This document shows positions 6,624 through 15,246 of a stretch of 64,000 nt of DNA, piece after piece. The stretch spans positions 1 to 64,000 of the forward strand of contig JBBQGV010000001.1 in assembly GCA_038323375.1 (NCBI GenBank), written 5' to 3'. Below the pieces are notes generated by a model. The model had not been told where the DNA came from. It worked only from the letters and a program-made list of their open reading frames with translations, and did no database searches. Made by a program: the position numbers and the translations under genes. The number at the start of each line of letters is the position of its first letter. Position 1 is the first letter of the stretch. Origin of the DNA: JABWAJ01 sp038323375. GTDB lineage: Bacteria; Bacteroidota; Bacteroidia; Chitinophagales; Saprospiraceae.

Positions 6624-9230
6624 ATGAATCGCCTGCTTGCCTTTTCCTTTTTTCTTGTATTTGCCATCCAGCCGACGACAACGCCCCTGTGGGCACAAAA
6701 GCAACCGCTGACCTACTATCTGCCGGATATTGCTTACGACCCGGCCATTCCAACCCCGGAAGCTTTTCTGGGTTATCAGGTGGGCGAATGGCACATCAGC
6801 CATGATTTACTGGTGGCTTATATGAAAGTCTTAGCCGCTGCTTCCCCGCGAATCATGCTGACGGAATATGCCCGTTCGCACGAAAGTCGTCCGCTGATCT
6901 ACCTGACCATTACTTCCGAAAAAAACCACGGCAGGCTGACCGAAATTAAAGCGCAGCACCAGCGACTGAATAACCCCGCTCAATCTGCCGAACTGGATAT
7001 TTCCGGTATGCCGGCGGTTGTGTATCAGGGTTTCAGCATCCACGGCAATGAACCCAGCGGAGGAAATGCGGCAGCATTGGTCGCCTATTACCTGGCTGCC
7101 GGGCAGGGTGCAGAAGTCCTCAAATTGCTCGATGAAACCGTCATTCTTTTTGATCCTTGTTTTAACCCGGATGGCTTCAATCGTTTCGCCTCCTGGGTCA
7201 ATGTGCATAAAAATAAAAACATGACCCCCGATCCGCAGGATCGGGAATACAGCGAAACCTGGCCAGGCGGGCGCACCAACCACTACTGGTTCGACCTGAA
7301 CCGCGACTGGTTGCCGGCGATCCACCCGGAATCCCAGGGTCGCCTGAAGCTGTTCCACGAATGGAAACCCAATGTGTTGACCGACCACCACGAAATGGGA
7401 ACCAACGCCACGTATTTTTTCATGCCGGGCGAGCCGCAGCGCGTCAATTCCCTGACACCGCAGCGCAACCAGGATTTTACTTCAAAATTCGCCGAATTTC
7501 ACGCCGAAGCGTTGGATAAAATCGGCTCGCTGTACTATACCCGCGAAGGGTTTGACGATTTTTTCATCGGCAAAGGCTCCACCTACCCTGATGTAAATGG
7601 TTGTGTCGGCATCTTGTTTGAACAAGCCAGTTCCCGGGGTCACGTTCAGCAAAGCGAAAACGGCCTGCTGACTTTTCCGTTCACCATCAGGAATCAGGTA
7701 ACGACGGCCTTGTCCACCCAGCGAGCCTCCGTTGCCTTGCGCACCGACCTGCTCAGTTTCCAGCGCGATTTTTACAAAACGGCAATGGACGAAGCGCGGG
7801 CCGACGGTCGTCGTGCTTTCGTTTTTGGCGACCCTTACGACGAAACCCGCACGGCGATGTTTGTAGAATTGCTGCGCCGCCACCAAATCGAAGTCTATCG
7901 CCTCGGCAGCAGCGTCAACGCAGGCGGCCAACGCTTTGAACCGCAACACAGCTACGTGGTGCCGTTGGAGCAAAGCCAATACCGGCTGATCCGGGGTATT
8001 TTTGAGACCAATACAGCTTTCAGGGACAGTCTTTTTTACGACATTTCCAGTTGGACGCTGCCCTTAGCTTATAATATCCCTTCCGCAGCGGTAGACCGCA
8101 AAACGGCTGCCGGCAATTTGCTTGGCGCAAAAGCGGATCCGCAGGAAAGGCCCACGCCTGCCGTCAGCAAAAGCGAGTATGCTTACCTTTTCGAGTGGGA
8201 TGACTACTTTGCGCCACGCGCACTGAACTACCTGTTGCAGAATGGCCTGCGGGCCAAAGTCAGCACAGACGCCTTTGTCAGCGATGGGCGTAACTATTCA
8301 AGAGCCACCATCCTGATTCCGGCCAAGGGCCAGGATAAAGATCCGCAGACCGTGTTTCAGTTGATGGAAAAAGCCGCTGCTGCATCCGGCATCACAATCC
8401 ACAGCGCACAAACCGGCCTCACGCCCGAAGGCTCCGATTTGGGGAGCAACCGTTTCCGCCCGCTGCATTTACCCAAAGTTATGCTGGTCATCGGCGACGG
8501 CGTCAGCAGCTACGACGCCGGGGAAGTCTGGCACTTGCTCGATCAGCGCTACGGCATGACAGTGACCAAAGTAGAAGCTGTTAATATTGGCCGTTACACC
8601 TTAGACAAATACAATGTCCTCGTTATGGTGGATGGCAGCTATAATACGATCAATGCGGCGGGTATTGAAAAACTAAAACAATGGATCAGCGAAGGCGGCA
8701 CCCTGATTGCCATGGAAGGTGCCGTGCAATGGCTGAAGAATGCGGGGCTGGCGCATGTGAAATGGTGGGAGGAAAAACCAGAGGCCGATAAAAAGTCCGT
8801 GCGGAAAGCATACGACCAAATATCGCTGGAATCGGGCGTCAGCAGCATCAGCGGTGCCATATTCGAAGCGGAGGGCGATTTGTCGCATCCCCTGCTTTAC
8901 GGATTCAGGCGGAACAAACTTGCCGTTTTCCGACGCGGCGCTTTTTTTATGGAACCCGCGCAAAATCCGTATGCCACGCCGTTGATCCATCCCGCTGCTC
9001 CCCTTTTGAGCGGCTATGTGAATGAACAAAATTTGCAGCGGATCAAAAATTCGGCAGTTGTAGTGGTAAGCGGTCAGGGCAGCGGCCGGGTAATTTGTTT
9101 TGCAGACAATCCCAATTTCAGAGGTTTCTGGTATGGCACCAATCGCCTGTTTGCCAATTCGATTTTTTTCGGACATACCATCGGAAATAACGCGACCGAA
9201 AAAGCGCCAAAACCGGAGGTGAAGAAATAA
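6624..9230 (+). CDS. Secreted M14-family zinc carboxypeptidase
   Basis: 868 residues with a signal peptide (cut near LWAQ|KQ). Residues 50-330 are the M14 carboxypeptidase domain: GFSIHGNEPSGG supplies the zinc ligands His 140 and Glu 143, and DHHEMGTNATYFFMPGEP supplies the third histidine (255 or 256). FDLNRDWLP and FEQASSRG are typical of the large Bacteroidota M14 proteins. Residues 640-800 look like a glutamine-amidotransferase/ThuA-like fold (LVMVDGSYNT, QWISEGGTLIAMEG). It probably trims extracellular or periplasmic peptides. No T9SS sorting domain is seen. The small membrane protein gene 33 bases downstream may be co-transcribed. Confidence 0.92.
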   Translation: MNRLLAFSFFLVFAIQPTTTPLWAQKQPLTYYLPDIAYDPAIPTPEAFLGYQVGEWHISHDLLVAYMKVLAAASPRIMLTEYARSHESRPLIYLTITSEKNHGRLTEIKAQHQRLNNPAQSAELDISGMPAVVYQGFSIHGNEPSGGNAAALVAYYLAAGQGAEVLKLLDETVILFDPCFNPDGFNRFASWVNVHKNKNMTPDPQDREYSETWPGGRTNHYWFDLNRDWLPAIHPESQGRLKLFHEWKPNVLTDHHEMGTNATYFFMPGEPQRVNSLTPQRNQDFTSKFAEFHAEALDKIGSLYYTREGFDDFFIGKGSTYPDVNGCVGILFEQASSRGHVQQSENGLLTFPFTIRNQVTTALSTQRASVALRTDLLSFQRDFYKTAMDEARADGRRAFVFGDPYDETRTAMFVELLRRHQIEVYRLGSSVNAGGQRFEPQHSYVVPLEQSQYRLIRGIFETNTAFRDSLFYDISSWTLPLAYNIPSAAVDRKTAAGNLLGAKADPQERPTPAVSKSEYAYLFEWDDYFAPRALNYLLQNGLRAKVSTDAFVSDGRNYSRATILIPAKGQDKDPQTVFQLMEKAAAASGITIHSAQTGLTPEGSDLGSNRFRPLHLPKVMLVIGDGVSSYDAGEVWHLLDQRYGMTVTKVEAVNIGRYTLDKYNVLVMVDGSYNTINAAGIEKLKQWISEGGTLIAMEGAVQWLKNAGLAHVKWWEEKPEADKKSVRKAYDQISLESGVSSISGAIFEAEGDLSHPLLYGFRRNKLAVFRRGAFFMEPAQNPYATPLIHPAAPLLSGYVNEQNLQRIKNSAVVVVSGQGSGRVICFADNPNFRGFWYGTNRLFANSIFFGHTIGNNATEKAPKPEVKK

Positions 9231-9262
9231 TATCTAATCACTCAGCGTGAAAGCAAAGGACT

Positions 9263-9781
9263 ATGTATGTAAAACTCTTCCCCTTTTTGTTTGCGTTTGC
9301 GTTTGCGTTGTGCAATCAGATTTTGCACAGCCAGCCCACACTTAGTTCTCTGACCCGCGATACGATGGTGGCCAAATCGGAATTCCTGAGTACCACCTAC
9401 CTGCTGAACGGTAAAAAACTGACCTTGCCGGTGATGCAGTGGTTTATGTCTGATTATCCCGAGGCGAATGACGAAATCAGAATCTCGGCACTTAGCAGCC
9501 AGGTTAGTCTGACTGGTTTCAGCGTTGGCGGCCTGTTCGGACTGAGTGGCCTGTTTCTTTATCAGCAAAATGAACGCATTGGCGGGGATATGCTCAAAAT
9601 TGGCGCCGGAGGGATCGGCTTGGGCATTGCCTTTCAGTTGCTCGCTTCCGCTTATAAAAAAAGAGCTGCCAAAAGCTACAATCGAGCGGTCACGAAGTCT
9701 TTCCAAGCCCAGGGCGCTACGAATTTTAAGCTGGAGTTTCAACCGGATGGCTCTGGTATTCGTTTTGCTTTTGTGTTTTGA
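9263..9781 (+). CDS. Small membrane protein with a repeat-coded signal peptide
   Basis: 172 residues, no family recognised. The N-terminus (MYVKLFPFLFAFAFALC) is a signal peptide whose hydrophobic core is coded by three copies of TTTGCG (Phe-Ala pairs). After about residue 75 come a glycine-rich hydrophobic helix (VGGLFGLSGLFLYQQNE) and another (IGAGGIGLGIAFQLLASAYKK), then a basic tail. This recalls small Bacteroidota envelope proteins. A family 1 hairpin begins five bases after its stop codon. Confidence 0.68.
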   Translation: MYVKLFPFLFAFAFALCNQILHSQPTLSSLTRDTMVAKSEFLSTTYLLNGKKLTLPVMQWFMSDYPEANDEIRISALSSQVSLTGFSVGGLFGLSGLFLYQQNERIGGDMLKIGAGGIGLGIAFQLLASAYKKRAAKSYNRAVTKSFQAQGATNFKLEFQPDGSGIRFAFVF

Positions 9782-9786
9782 TGTGG

Positions 9787-9907
9787 TATCTGTCTTTAGC
9801 GTCCGATAGCTGCGTTATGCTCGGCCCAAAAACGGTCACTTACGCGAGTAGGCTCCCGTTTTTGGGACTTCTCATGCCTTGCTCTCGAACGCTAAAGTCC
9901 AGACACG
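9787..9907. repeat. Family 1 hairpin element, complete copy
   Basis: About 120 bp that fold on themselves. The proximal arm TATCTGTCTTTAGCGTCCGA comes first, then TAGCTGCGTTATGCTC. An inner stem CCCAAAAACGG pairs with CCGTTTTTGGG around a CACTTACGCGAGTAGG loop. The distal arm GCCTTGCTCTCGAACGCTAA runs on to CCAGACAC. It starts five bases after the stop of the gene ending at 9781 and ends about 34 bases before yidD. Confidence 0.88.
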
Positions 9908-9940
9908 GAACATTTACTTATTTGATGTAATCACGCTGCC

Positions 9941-10228
9941 ATGACCCGCTGGATAAAAAAACTGTTCATCCTGCCCATCCGGTTCTACCAGATGGCTATT
10001 TCGCCTTTGCTGGGGCCGAAGTGTCGTTTTCAGCCAACCTGCTCGCACTATACGGTAGAAGCCATCGAAGAATGGGGCGTTTTTAAAGGCATCTGGCTGG
10101 GGATGAAACGCCTTGGAAAATGCCACCCCTGGGGGCCGCATGGGTATGATCCGGTGCCGAAGAAGGGAGGGGGAGAGGGAGGGAGAGAGGGAGAGAGAGG
10201 GAGAGAGGGAGAGAGGGAGAGAGGGTAG
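9941..10228 (+). CDS. yidD: Membrane protein insertion efficiency factor YidD
   Basis: A small membrane-associated helper of YidC/Sec-dependent membrane insertion. Residues 1-75 are canonical: an amphipathic N-terminus (WIKKLFILPIRFYQMAISPLLG), PKCRFQPTCSHYTVEAIEEWG with the two conserved cysteines, and GKCHPWGPHGYDPVP. The family normally ends shortly after that motif. Here a further 20 residues of Gly/Glu/Arg are coded by a GGGAGA-type microsatellite, and the stop codon TAG lies in the stem of the downstream hairpin. The tail is likely an accident of repeat growth, and copy-number change would alter or shift it. It is a stand-alone gene between a repeat and pirin. Confidence 0.95.
   Translation: MTRWIKKLFILPIRFYQMAISPLLGPKCRFQPTCSHYTVEAIEEWGVFKGIWLGMKRLGKCHPWGPHGYDPVPKKGGGEGGREGERGREGERERG
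10164..10225. repeat. Purine microsatellite in the yidD 3' end
   Basis: An almost uninterrupted run of GGGAGA/GAGAGG units coding the last 20 residues of YidD. A second purine/pyrimidine run of the same kind encodes the CotH signal peptide at 63568-63616. Confidence 0.9.
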
Positions 10229-10260
10229 AAAGTATGCACGTGCCCTACTTTCTACTCTCT
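10219..10260 (+). terminator. Hairpin terminator of yidD
   Basis: GTAGAAAGTA (10225-10234) pairs with TACTTTCTAC (10246-10255) around an 11-base loop, and flanking GAGAG/CTCTC extends the stem. The yidD stop codon is inside the left arm. There is no long T-run, so the efficiency of termination is uncertain. Confidence 0.5.
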
Positions 10261-10270
10261 ACCCTCTACT

Positions 10271-11152
10271 TTAACCCACCGCTTCCAAAACCCCCATCTT
10301 CCCCGTATGATAATCCTGAATGGCCTGACGGATTTCTTCCGAGGTATTCATCACGAAGGGGCCGTAGCTTGCGATGGGTTCGTTAATCGGCGTGCCACTC
10401 AACACCAGCAAGGTGCTGTCTTCCAATGCTTCCAGCTTGACGGCATTTCCTGTTTGATCGAAACGCACAATTTCAGCTTCCGAAACCGTATCCGAATCGT
10501 TGACGCGCACTTTGCCTTTGAGGGCATAGACCGCCGTATTGTCGCCGTCGCGCAGCGCAAGTTCTAAAGCCTGCCCTGCTTTCAGGCGGATATCCAGCAC
10601 ATCAAGCGGCGTGAAGGTCTTTGCAGGGCCTTTTTTGCCGTCAAATTCGCCTGCGATGACGCGAACGTAGCTGTGTTCTGATTGGATCGGTACTGCGGGA
10701 ATATCGCTTGCCAGAATCTCCTGGTAGCGCGGCGCAATCATTTTATGCGCCGCGGGCAAGTTCACCCACAACTGAATGATTTCCAGCGTGCCACCTTGCT
10801 GTGTAAAAGCCTTGCTGTGTTTTTCTTCGTGTACCAGCCCGCTGGCGGCCGTCATCCACTGCACGTCGCCGGCACCGATGCGGCCGCTGTTGCCGGCGCT
10901 GTCGCGGTGCTCCAATTCACCCTGATAGACAATGGTGACCGTCTCAAAACCCCGATGCGGGTGCTCGTCCACCCCTTTTGGGTGGTTGCTTGGCGCAAAA
11001 GGGGTCGGACCGGCGTGATCCAGCACTAAGAACGGACTCAGTTCGCCCAATCCCACGCCGCCGCCGGGCATGGCTCTGCGGATGAAAAAACCATCGCCTA
11101 CCTGAGCCGGCGAGGCTTTGGCGGTAACGGCTATTGATTTGAAGGTATGCAT
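10271..11152 (-). CDS. Pirin family protein (cupin)
   Basis: 293 residues from the ATG at 11152, which is preceded by AAGGAG eight bases upstream, an unusually good Shine-Dalgarno for this phylum; an in-frame extension upstream lacks it. Pirins are double cupins with an Fe(II)-binding site in the first barrel; some act as quercetin 2,3-dioxygenases. Visible motifs are FLVLDHAGP, HPHRGFETVTIVYQGELEHRD (two histidine ligands), SGLVHEEKH, and a second barrel around GDNTAVYALKGKVRV. All the iron ligands appear present. The physiological substrate is not known. No operon partner is evident. Confidence 0.93.
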   Translation of the reverse strand: MHTFKSIAVTAKASPAQVGDGFFIRRAMPGGGVGLGELSPFLVLDHAGPTPFAPSNHPKGVDEHPHRGFETVTIVYQGELEHRDSAGNSGRIGAGDVQWMTAASGLVHEEKHSKAFTQQGGTLEIIQLWVNLPAAHKMIAPRYQEILASDIPAVPIQSEHSYVRVIAGEFDGKKGPAKTFTPLDVLDIRLKAGQALELALRDGDNTAVYALKGKVRVNDSDTVSEAEIVRFDQTGNAVKLEALEDSTLLVLSGTPINEPIASYGPFVMNTSEEIRQAIQDYHTGKMGVLEAVG

Positions 11153-11240
11153 AAAAAGCTCCTTGTTTGTTAATTGATGTAGGCACAACAATCAGGCGAC
11201 GCCTTTAGTTGAACGCAGGGATTTTGTCTTTATTTATCTT

Positions 11241-12506
11241 TCAATAGCCGCCCCGGATCAGCTTTGTTTCGCTCAAAATTCGTCCGAAGTGCTCCTGATG
11301 CTCGCCGGCAGCAAGTGTTGCGTCGAAAGCGTCGGCAATTTTTTTCACCAACACGTGGTATTCCTGACTGTCATCGGTATAAAGGTTTTTACTAAAAGTC
11401 AGTTTTTGGTCGTCTTTTGCGAAACCGATGTCCAATTTCACTCCTCCGGATTCCAGCAAGAGGCGACGCCCCGTGTATTCGCCCGTTTCGTCGTGCACAA
11501 TGTTGGCTTTTGTCCAGCCCATCTGGTTGAGAACAAAATCCAGAAATACCGGCAGCATTCCCGGTTTTACCGGATAAAGCGTATAATAGTTGTCTTTGGG
11601 GTCGTAACGTCCCGTCCAGTCAGGCGATTTTTCGAGTTTCCTGGCCTGCAATTGATCGCCTTGCGGGGATTTTTTCCATTCAAAAAACGCATCCACCCAG
11701 GCTTGATCCGCTTCCTGTACATTGATGAGGCGCAATTCTGTATCGTCAAATTTGACGGCATAACCGCTGTCCTTTTCAAAATTAAAAACGATCAGCGCGT
11801 GCTCAGAGTCAGGTAAGTGCTCGGTTTCGGTATTCCAGCTTTGGAATTCCCCCATAAAAACGATGCTTTTCTGATCGGGGGAAAAAGCCAGCGCGCCGTG
11901 AGGAGCAGGAAAGGAATAGTTCTCCACATCGTTGTTGCTGACATTGAATTGCTGGCATTGCCGGGTCTGCACATTGAGCACAGCATGCTCACTGATCATT
12001 AGGAAGCGTCCGCCTTCCAGCGTATCCAATTGCTTATCGTCGCTGCCGTTGCTCATAAAAACCTCGAAATAAACGCCGGGCTGTTCGTTGTTAGTGTCCA
12101 AAAATTGCAAAGAAGCAAAGTCGTATCCTTGTTCCAAAAGCGGCTCAACGACAGGCGCGCCGTTTTTCAGGTAAACCAGATATAAACTCTGACTGCCAGC
12201 AACAAGCGTTGGATCGGGCGCTCCAGACAGGGCATACACCCTCCACAAAAATGGCAGCCCCGTGTTGTTTTGCAGCGCACCAGGAAAGGCTAAGGGCTTG
12301 CCATCGTATAAAATGGAATAGGCCGAATTGGTATAACTGACCATCCCATAGTTCATGTTGAACGTTTTGCCTGTTGTTGTTGTCACCCGCACGGTAAACG
12401 GGCCATAAGGGATATCTTTTTCGGCAACACTGGAATTGTTTCTGAATTTCAAAAACATATAGATTGCCAACAATGTAATTGCTAACAGCGTGAGTATCAT
12501 TTTCAT
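11241..12506 (-). CDS. Membrane-anchored protein of unknown function
   Basis: 421 residues. The start is the ATG at 12506; an in-frame TTG four codons upstream is also possible. A single N-terminal helix (MILTLLAITLLAIYMFLKF) anchors it, with the rest probably periplasmic. The body has a beta-rich look with repeated short strands (for example ALAFSPDQKSIVFMGE, which resembles one blade of a beta-propeller) but no family I can name. Its 5' end faces the 12803 gene, with about 300 bases of A/T-rich divergent intergenic DNA between them. Confidence 0.65.
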   Translation of the reverse strand: MKMILTLLAITLLAIYMFLKFRNNSSVAEKDIPYGPFTVRVTTTTGKTFNMNYGMVSYTNSAYSILYDGKPLAFPGALQNNTGLPFLWRVYALSGAPDPTLVAGSQSLYLVYLKNGAPVVEPLLEQGYDFASLQFLDTNNEQPGVYFEVFMSNGSDDKQLDTLEGGRFLMISEHAVLNVQTRQCQQFNVSNNDVENYSFPAPHGALAFSPDQKSIVFMGEFQSWNTETEHLPDSEHALIVFNFEKDSGYAVKFDDTELRLINVQEADQAWVDAFFEWKKSPQGDQLQARKLEKSPDWTGRYDPKDNYYTLYPVKPGMLPVFLDFVLNQMGWTKANIVHDETGEYTGRRLLLESGGVKLDIGFAKDDQKLTFSKNLYTDDSQEYHVLVKKIADAFDATLAAGEHQEHFGRILSETKLIRGGY

Positions 12507-12802
12507 GTTTTTTTTCAAGACAGGTTCAATTGTTTTGCAAATTTTTTTAAAAAAATGATTGTCAATTTATTGAATGTTGTCGTATAAAGAGGTGCCTGAC
12601 CTTTGTCAGACAGAGCCAAAACCTCAAACAAACAGATGCAAAGTTGAGAAAAAAATGCAATGTGGAGAAGATGCTTAACAGACCAAGTCGAAAGAAGATT
12701 TCTTTCCCTCCGTCTATGCGTTGATATTATTGGCAATATTTTTTCCGGATTCCAGCTCCTTTTTAGAGCTTTGCTTAAATTCTTCATCAACATACCATAC
12801 CT

Positions 12803-14476
12803 ATGATTCTTCACAAATCAATTAGCTTATTTAGTCTTTTCATTTTCTTGACAATCAGCAGTCAAGCGCAAACCCTGAAAGCAACCCTTCAGGAATTATC
12901 GGCTGCCCTCCCGGAGGTCACCGATGATAAAAATACCTACGCCCAGCAATTGACCTTCGATCCGGACAAGCCTTACCGGGTGGTCATTACTCAAACAGAA
13001 ACCGCCCAAAAAGATGGTAAAAGCAAACAATTCCGCTATGAACTGAACCTTGCCGAGGTGGATAAAAACCTCGTTCGGCGCGTGGCCAATTCCAAAATGC
13101 TGGCAATTTCGGTCAAAACGAAGCGGTCGGTGAATTCGATCCGCTATTTCCAGAACGACGTCCAGGAAAATTACCAAAACGAACTGAACCTCCGGGCCAA
13201 AGACAGCGACAACCTGGCCGCCATCGAGCGCCTGCTGAAACAAGCCGTCCCGCAAGCTGAAGTGCTTTGGGAAGAAAGCCTGAAAATTGACCTGAAAGAC
13301 CTGAAAGCCGTGACGACCTGGTTGGAAAAGGCTGTTAAACCCGCTTCCGTTGGCGAAACGACCTACAATCAGGCTTTTTCCGGCGATGGCCGGAGCGATC
13401 TGGTGAAATTGCAGGTGGAAACAACCTCCAGCAAAGGTGCTGCCACGGAGGTCTTTCGATTCAGTCTGGCTGACCTCCTCGAACAACGTATTTCCTACAA
13501 AGTGCAGGGCGTCAAAATTATAGTAGAAGCGGAAACCCGGCACAACCTGAGCCTGATCCGGGTAGACAAGAATGGTCAGCAGGAAAACTACGAAAAAAGC
13601 ATCCAGCTCCATTGCGCCGACCCCGACGACGCACAACGGTTGGTTTATGTGTTGCAAAAAGCGGTTCCGCTGGCCAGGGAAAGTTTGAAGCAAACAATCA
13701 AGGAGCCAGCCACCAAAGCCGAGGCGCTGAAATTGATTGCGGCCAACACCAAGTCTTTCCGCAACAGCAAGGGCGACATCACCCAAACCATTGGCTCTGA
13801 ATGCCAGACCACGCTCGCAACGACCCTCGCTGCGGAGAAAAAACAGGTGGCCTCCGAGTATGCGTTCGATTTTGGAGATTTTGACGAACGCGAAGTCAAA
13901 TTGGCGGTGAAGGGCATGGATATTTCCATCGGTCTGCAAACGCTGGGCAATGAAAAATTCGTCCGGGTCATGAAAGATGGCGAGCAGGGTAACTATGCCA
14001 AAAGTTTCGACCTGGAAGTACCCGACCTGGAAACCGCCCGCCAGTTAGAGAGCGATTTAGCTTATGCCATCAAGGCGTGTAAACAACCCGTTGTGCCCCA
14101 GGATTTTGCCTGGTTGGCCAAACAAGTCGTGTCGTTTAACACCATCGTACCGGAAGTTGCCCAGGAGTTTACCCAACAAGACGGCGGCGCGGCTTGCAAA
14201 TACAGCTTCAGCGTAAAAACCACCACCAGCAAAAGCATTCAGGAAGAACTCAGTGAATTCAGCCTCAAAGACATGGAAGCCTCGAAAATTGAGTTAAAAA
14301 TCGTTGGCAAAAACGTCTTCGTGGAACTCCCCACCAAGGGAAAACAAAAACTCATCAACTTCTACAAAGACGGCAAACCTTCTTTTGTAGAAAAAGTGCT
14401 TTTCGGGGTCAGCAGCGTGGCCGAAGGGAAGCAGTTTCGGGAGACGCTGAAGGTCTTGGTGGAGGGGTGTAGGTAG
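12803..14476 (+). CDS. Secreted protein of four tandem ~130-residue repeats
   Basis: 557 residues with a signal peptide (MILHKSISLFSLFIFLTISS, cut near SSQAQ). The mature protein is four diverged copies of one domain, at about 24-150, 155-290, 297-425 and 430-557. Shared positions in order are an F(R/A)xxLxD strand, an I/V-rich strand, K(N/D)GxxxNYxKS, and a helix of the type AxxLxxxLxxAvpxA. Copies 1 and 2 keep ENYQN/ENYEKS, copy 3 has GNYAKS and copy 4 has degenerated. This is my own alignment by eye; I know no family name for it. A family 1 hairpin begins directly after the stop codon. Confidence 0.75.
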   Translation: MILHKSISLFSLFIFLTISSQAQTLKATLQELSAALPEVTDDKNTYAQQLTFDPDKPYRVVITQTETAQKDGKSKQFRYELNLAEVDKNLVRRVANSKMLAISVKTKRSVNSIRYFQNDVQENYQNELNLRAKDSDNLAAIERLLKQAVPQAEVLWEESLKIDLKDLKAVTTWLEKAVKPASVGETTYNQAFSGDGRSDLVKLQVETTSSKGAATEVFRFSLADLLEQRISYKVQGVKIIVEAETRHNLSLIRVDKNGQQENYEKSIQLHCADPDDAQRLVYVLQKAVPLARESLKQTIKEPATKAEALKLIAANTKSFRNSKGDITQTIGSECQTTLATTLAAEKKQVASEYAFDFGDFDEREVKLAVKGMDISIGLQTLGNEKFVRVMKDGEQGNYAKSFDLEVPDLETARQLESDLAYAIKACKQPVVPQDFAWLAKQVVSFNTIVPEVAQEFTQQDGGAACKYSFSVKTTTSKSIQEELSEFSLKDMEASKIELKIVGKNVFVELPTKGKQKLINFYKDGKPSFVEKVLFGVSSVAEGKQFRETLKVLVEGCR

Positions 14477-14526
14477 TGCCTGCCTTTATAGTCCGATAGC
14501 TGGGGGCAAGTGAGGGCGTCACTTAG

Positions 14527-14683
14527 GAGCGTGTCGTAAATAACTTACCGGTTTGTGCGGTGGCTTTTTCCATCAGGCTGCGTTGATCGTCGGTCGCGTA
14601 GCTTAGGCTATGCTCCCTTCTCGCGCCTTGCCTGATGAAAAAATCCTCTCACCCAAATCCCATAACTTATTTACGACGCGAAC
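14527..14683 (+). repeat. Family 2 hairpin element, copy 1
   Basis: Outer arms GTCGTAAATAA (14533-14543) and TTATTTACGAC (14667-14677) are perfect complements, and CATCAGGC (14571) pairs with GCCTGATG (14630). Between them lies a core: CTGCGTTGAT, 18 bases, GGCTATG, 11 bases, CGCCTTGCCT. The second copy at 57299-57464 has the same core at almost the same spacing but different, still complementary, arms. Confidence 0.8.
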
Positions 14684-14840
14684 GACCCTGCAAGGGTCAA
14701 ATGTGAATAGGTAGTAGGGTGAACCAACCCCGAATGGGGTTGAATATTGACAATGGAATGTGGCGGATTAAGATTCAACTCCATTCGGGGTTGCGCGTTA
14801 CCTTTCGTTTATGACCTACACCTTCAACCACTTCGTGGTA
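14684..14840. repeat. Run of small palindromes
   Basis: GACCCTGCAAGGGTC, CAACCCCGAATGGGGTTG, CAACTCCATTCGGGGTTG (one mismatch) and ACCACTTCGTGGT follow each other at intervals of 30-60 bases. Each is a short hairpin with a 2-5 base loop. No reading frame or binding site explains them. Confidence 0.7.
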
Positions 14841-15214
14841 ATCGTTTGCTAAGTTGACGACATTACATTTAGCGTGACACCCTCACTAACCGCACCAAAC
14901 TCCCGTTTTTGGGTCGAAACACGCCTTGTTCTCGAATTTTTCACACCCCATCCTTCGACAAGCTCACGCCCCATCGGGGCAAAATGTCGGTAGAAAAAGC
15001 TACAGAACCGACCTGATGAAAATTCGGGAGGTCTCCTGTTCGCATAGCGCCTTGCTCTCGAACGCGAAAGAACAGACACCGACTAAATGCACGGACATCA
15101 AGTAGGGGGAGGTCGTACCGGGGTTGTGTAGAGCGGCATTCCATTTTGCCTCTTTACCCAACTCCGGATACAGAACTATAACACCCTAAAATCAAAATAA
15201 AAAAATTATATTCT

Positions 15215-15222
15215 TATCTTTA
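15215..15222 (+). promoter_or_regulatory. Possible -7 box for the PorP/PKD operon
   Basis: TATCTTTA is one base from the Bacteroidota -7 box TATCTTTG and lies 24 bases before the start codon in an A/T-rich stretch. No -33 TTG is visible at the usual spacing. Confidence 0.35.
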
Positions 15223-15246
15223 GGCAACCTTTCAACCCAATCCCTT

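Larger units (their letters stand above)
14477..15085. repeat. Cluster of fragmentary hairpin repeats (no gene)
   Basis: There is no convincing coding sequence from 14477 to 15246. The stretch holds a family 1 proximal arm (14477-14503), then GTCACTTA (14518-14525), then a family 2 element (14527-14683) and four small palindromes. A family 1 loop/distal-arm piece follows at 14896-14940 (AACTCCCGTTTTTGGGTCGA and GCCTTGTTCTCGAA), and a further distal-arm fragment at 15050-15078 (GCCTTGCTCTCGAACGCGAA). The arrangement looks like a family 1 element interrupted at its centre by later insertions. Confidence 0.7.

Noticed and set aside
6519..6803. 94-residue minus-strand open frame with RPEDFQPV repeats
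   Set aside because: The repeats are the DNA hairpin array read in frame, and the rest overlaps the M14 gene signal region.
12515..12814. 99-residue minus-strand open frame upstream of the tandem-repeat gene
   Set aside because: Overlaps the start of a well-supported gene, has a basic low-complexity sequence and no family match; it lies in A/T-rich divergent intergenic DNA.
14849..15144. Two short minus-strand open frames in the repeat cluster
   Set aside because: They read through fragments of family 1 repeats and have no plausible start or protein character.
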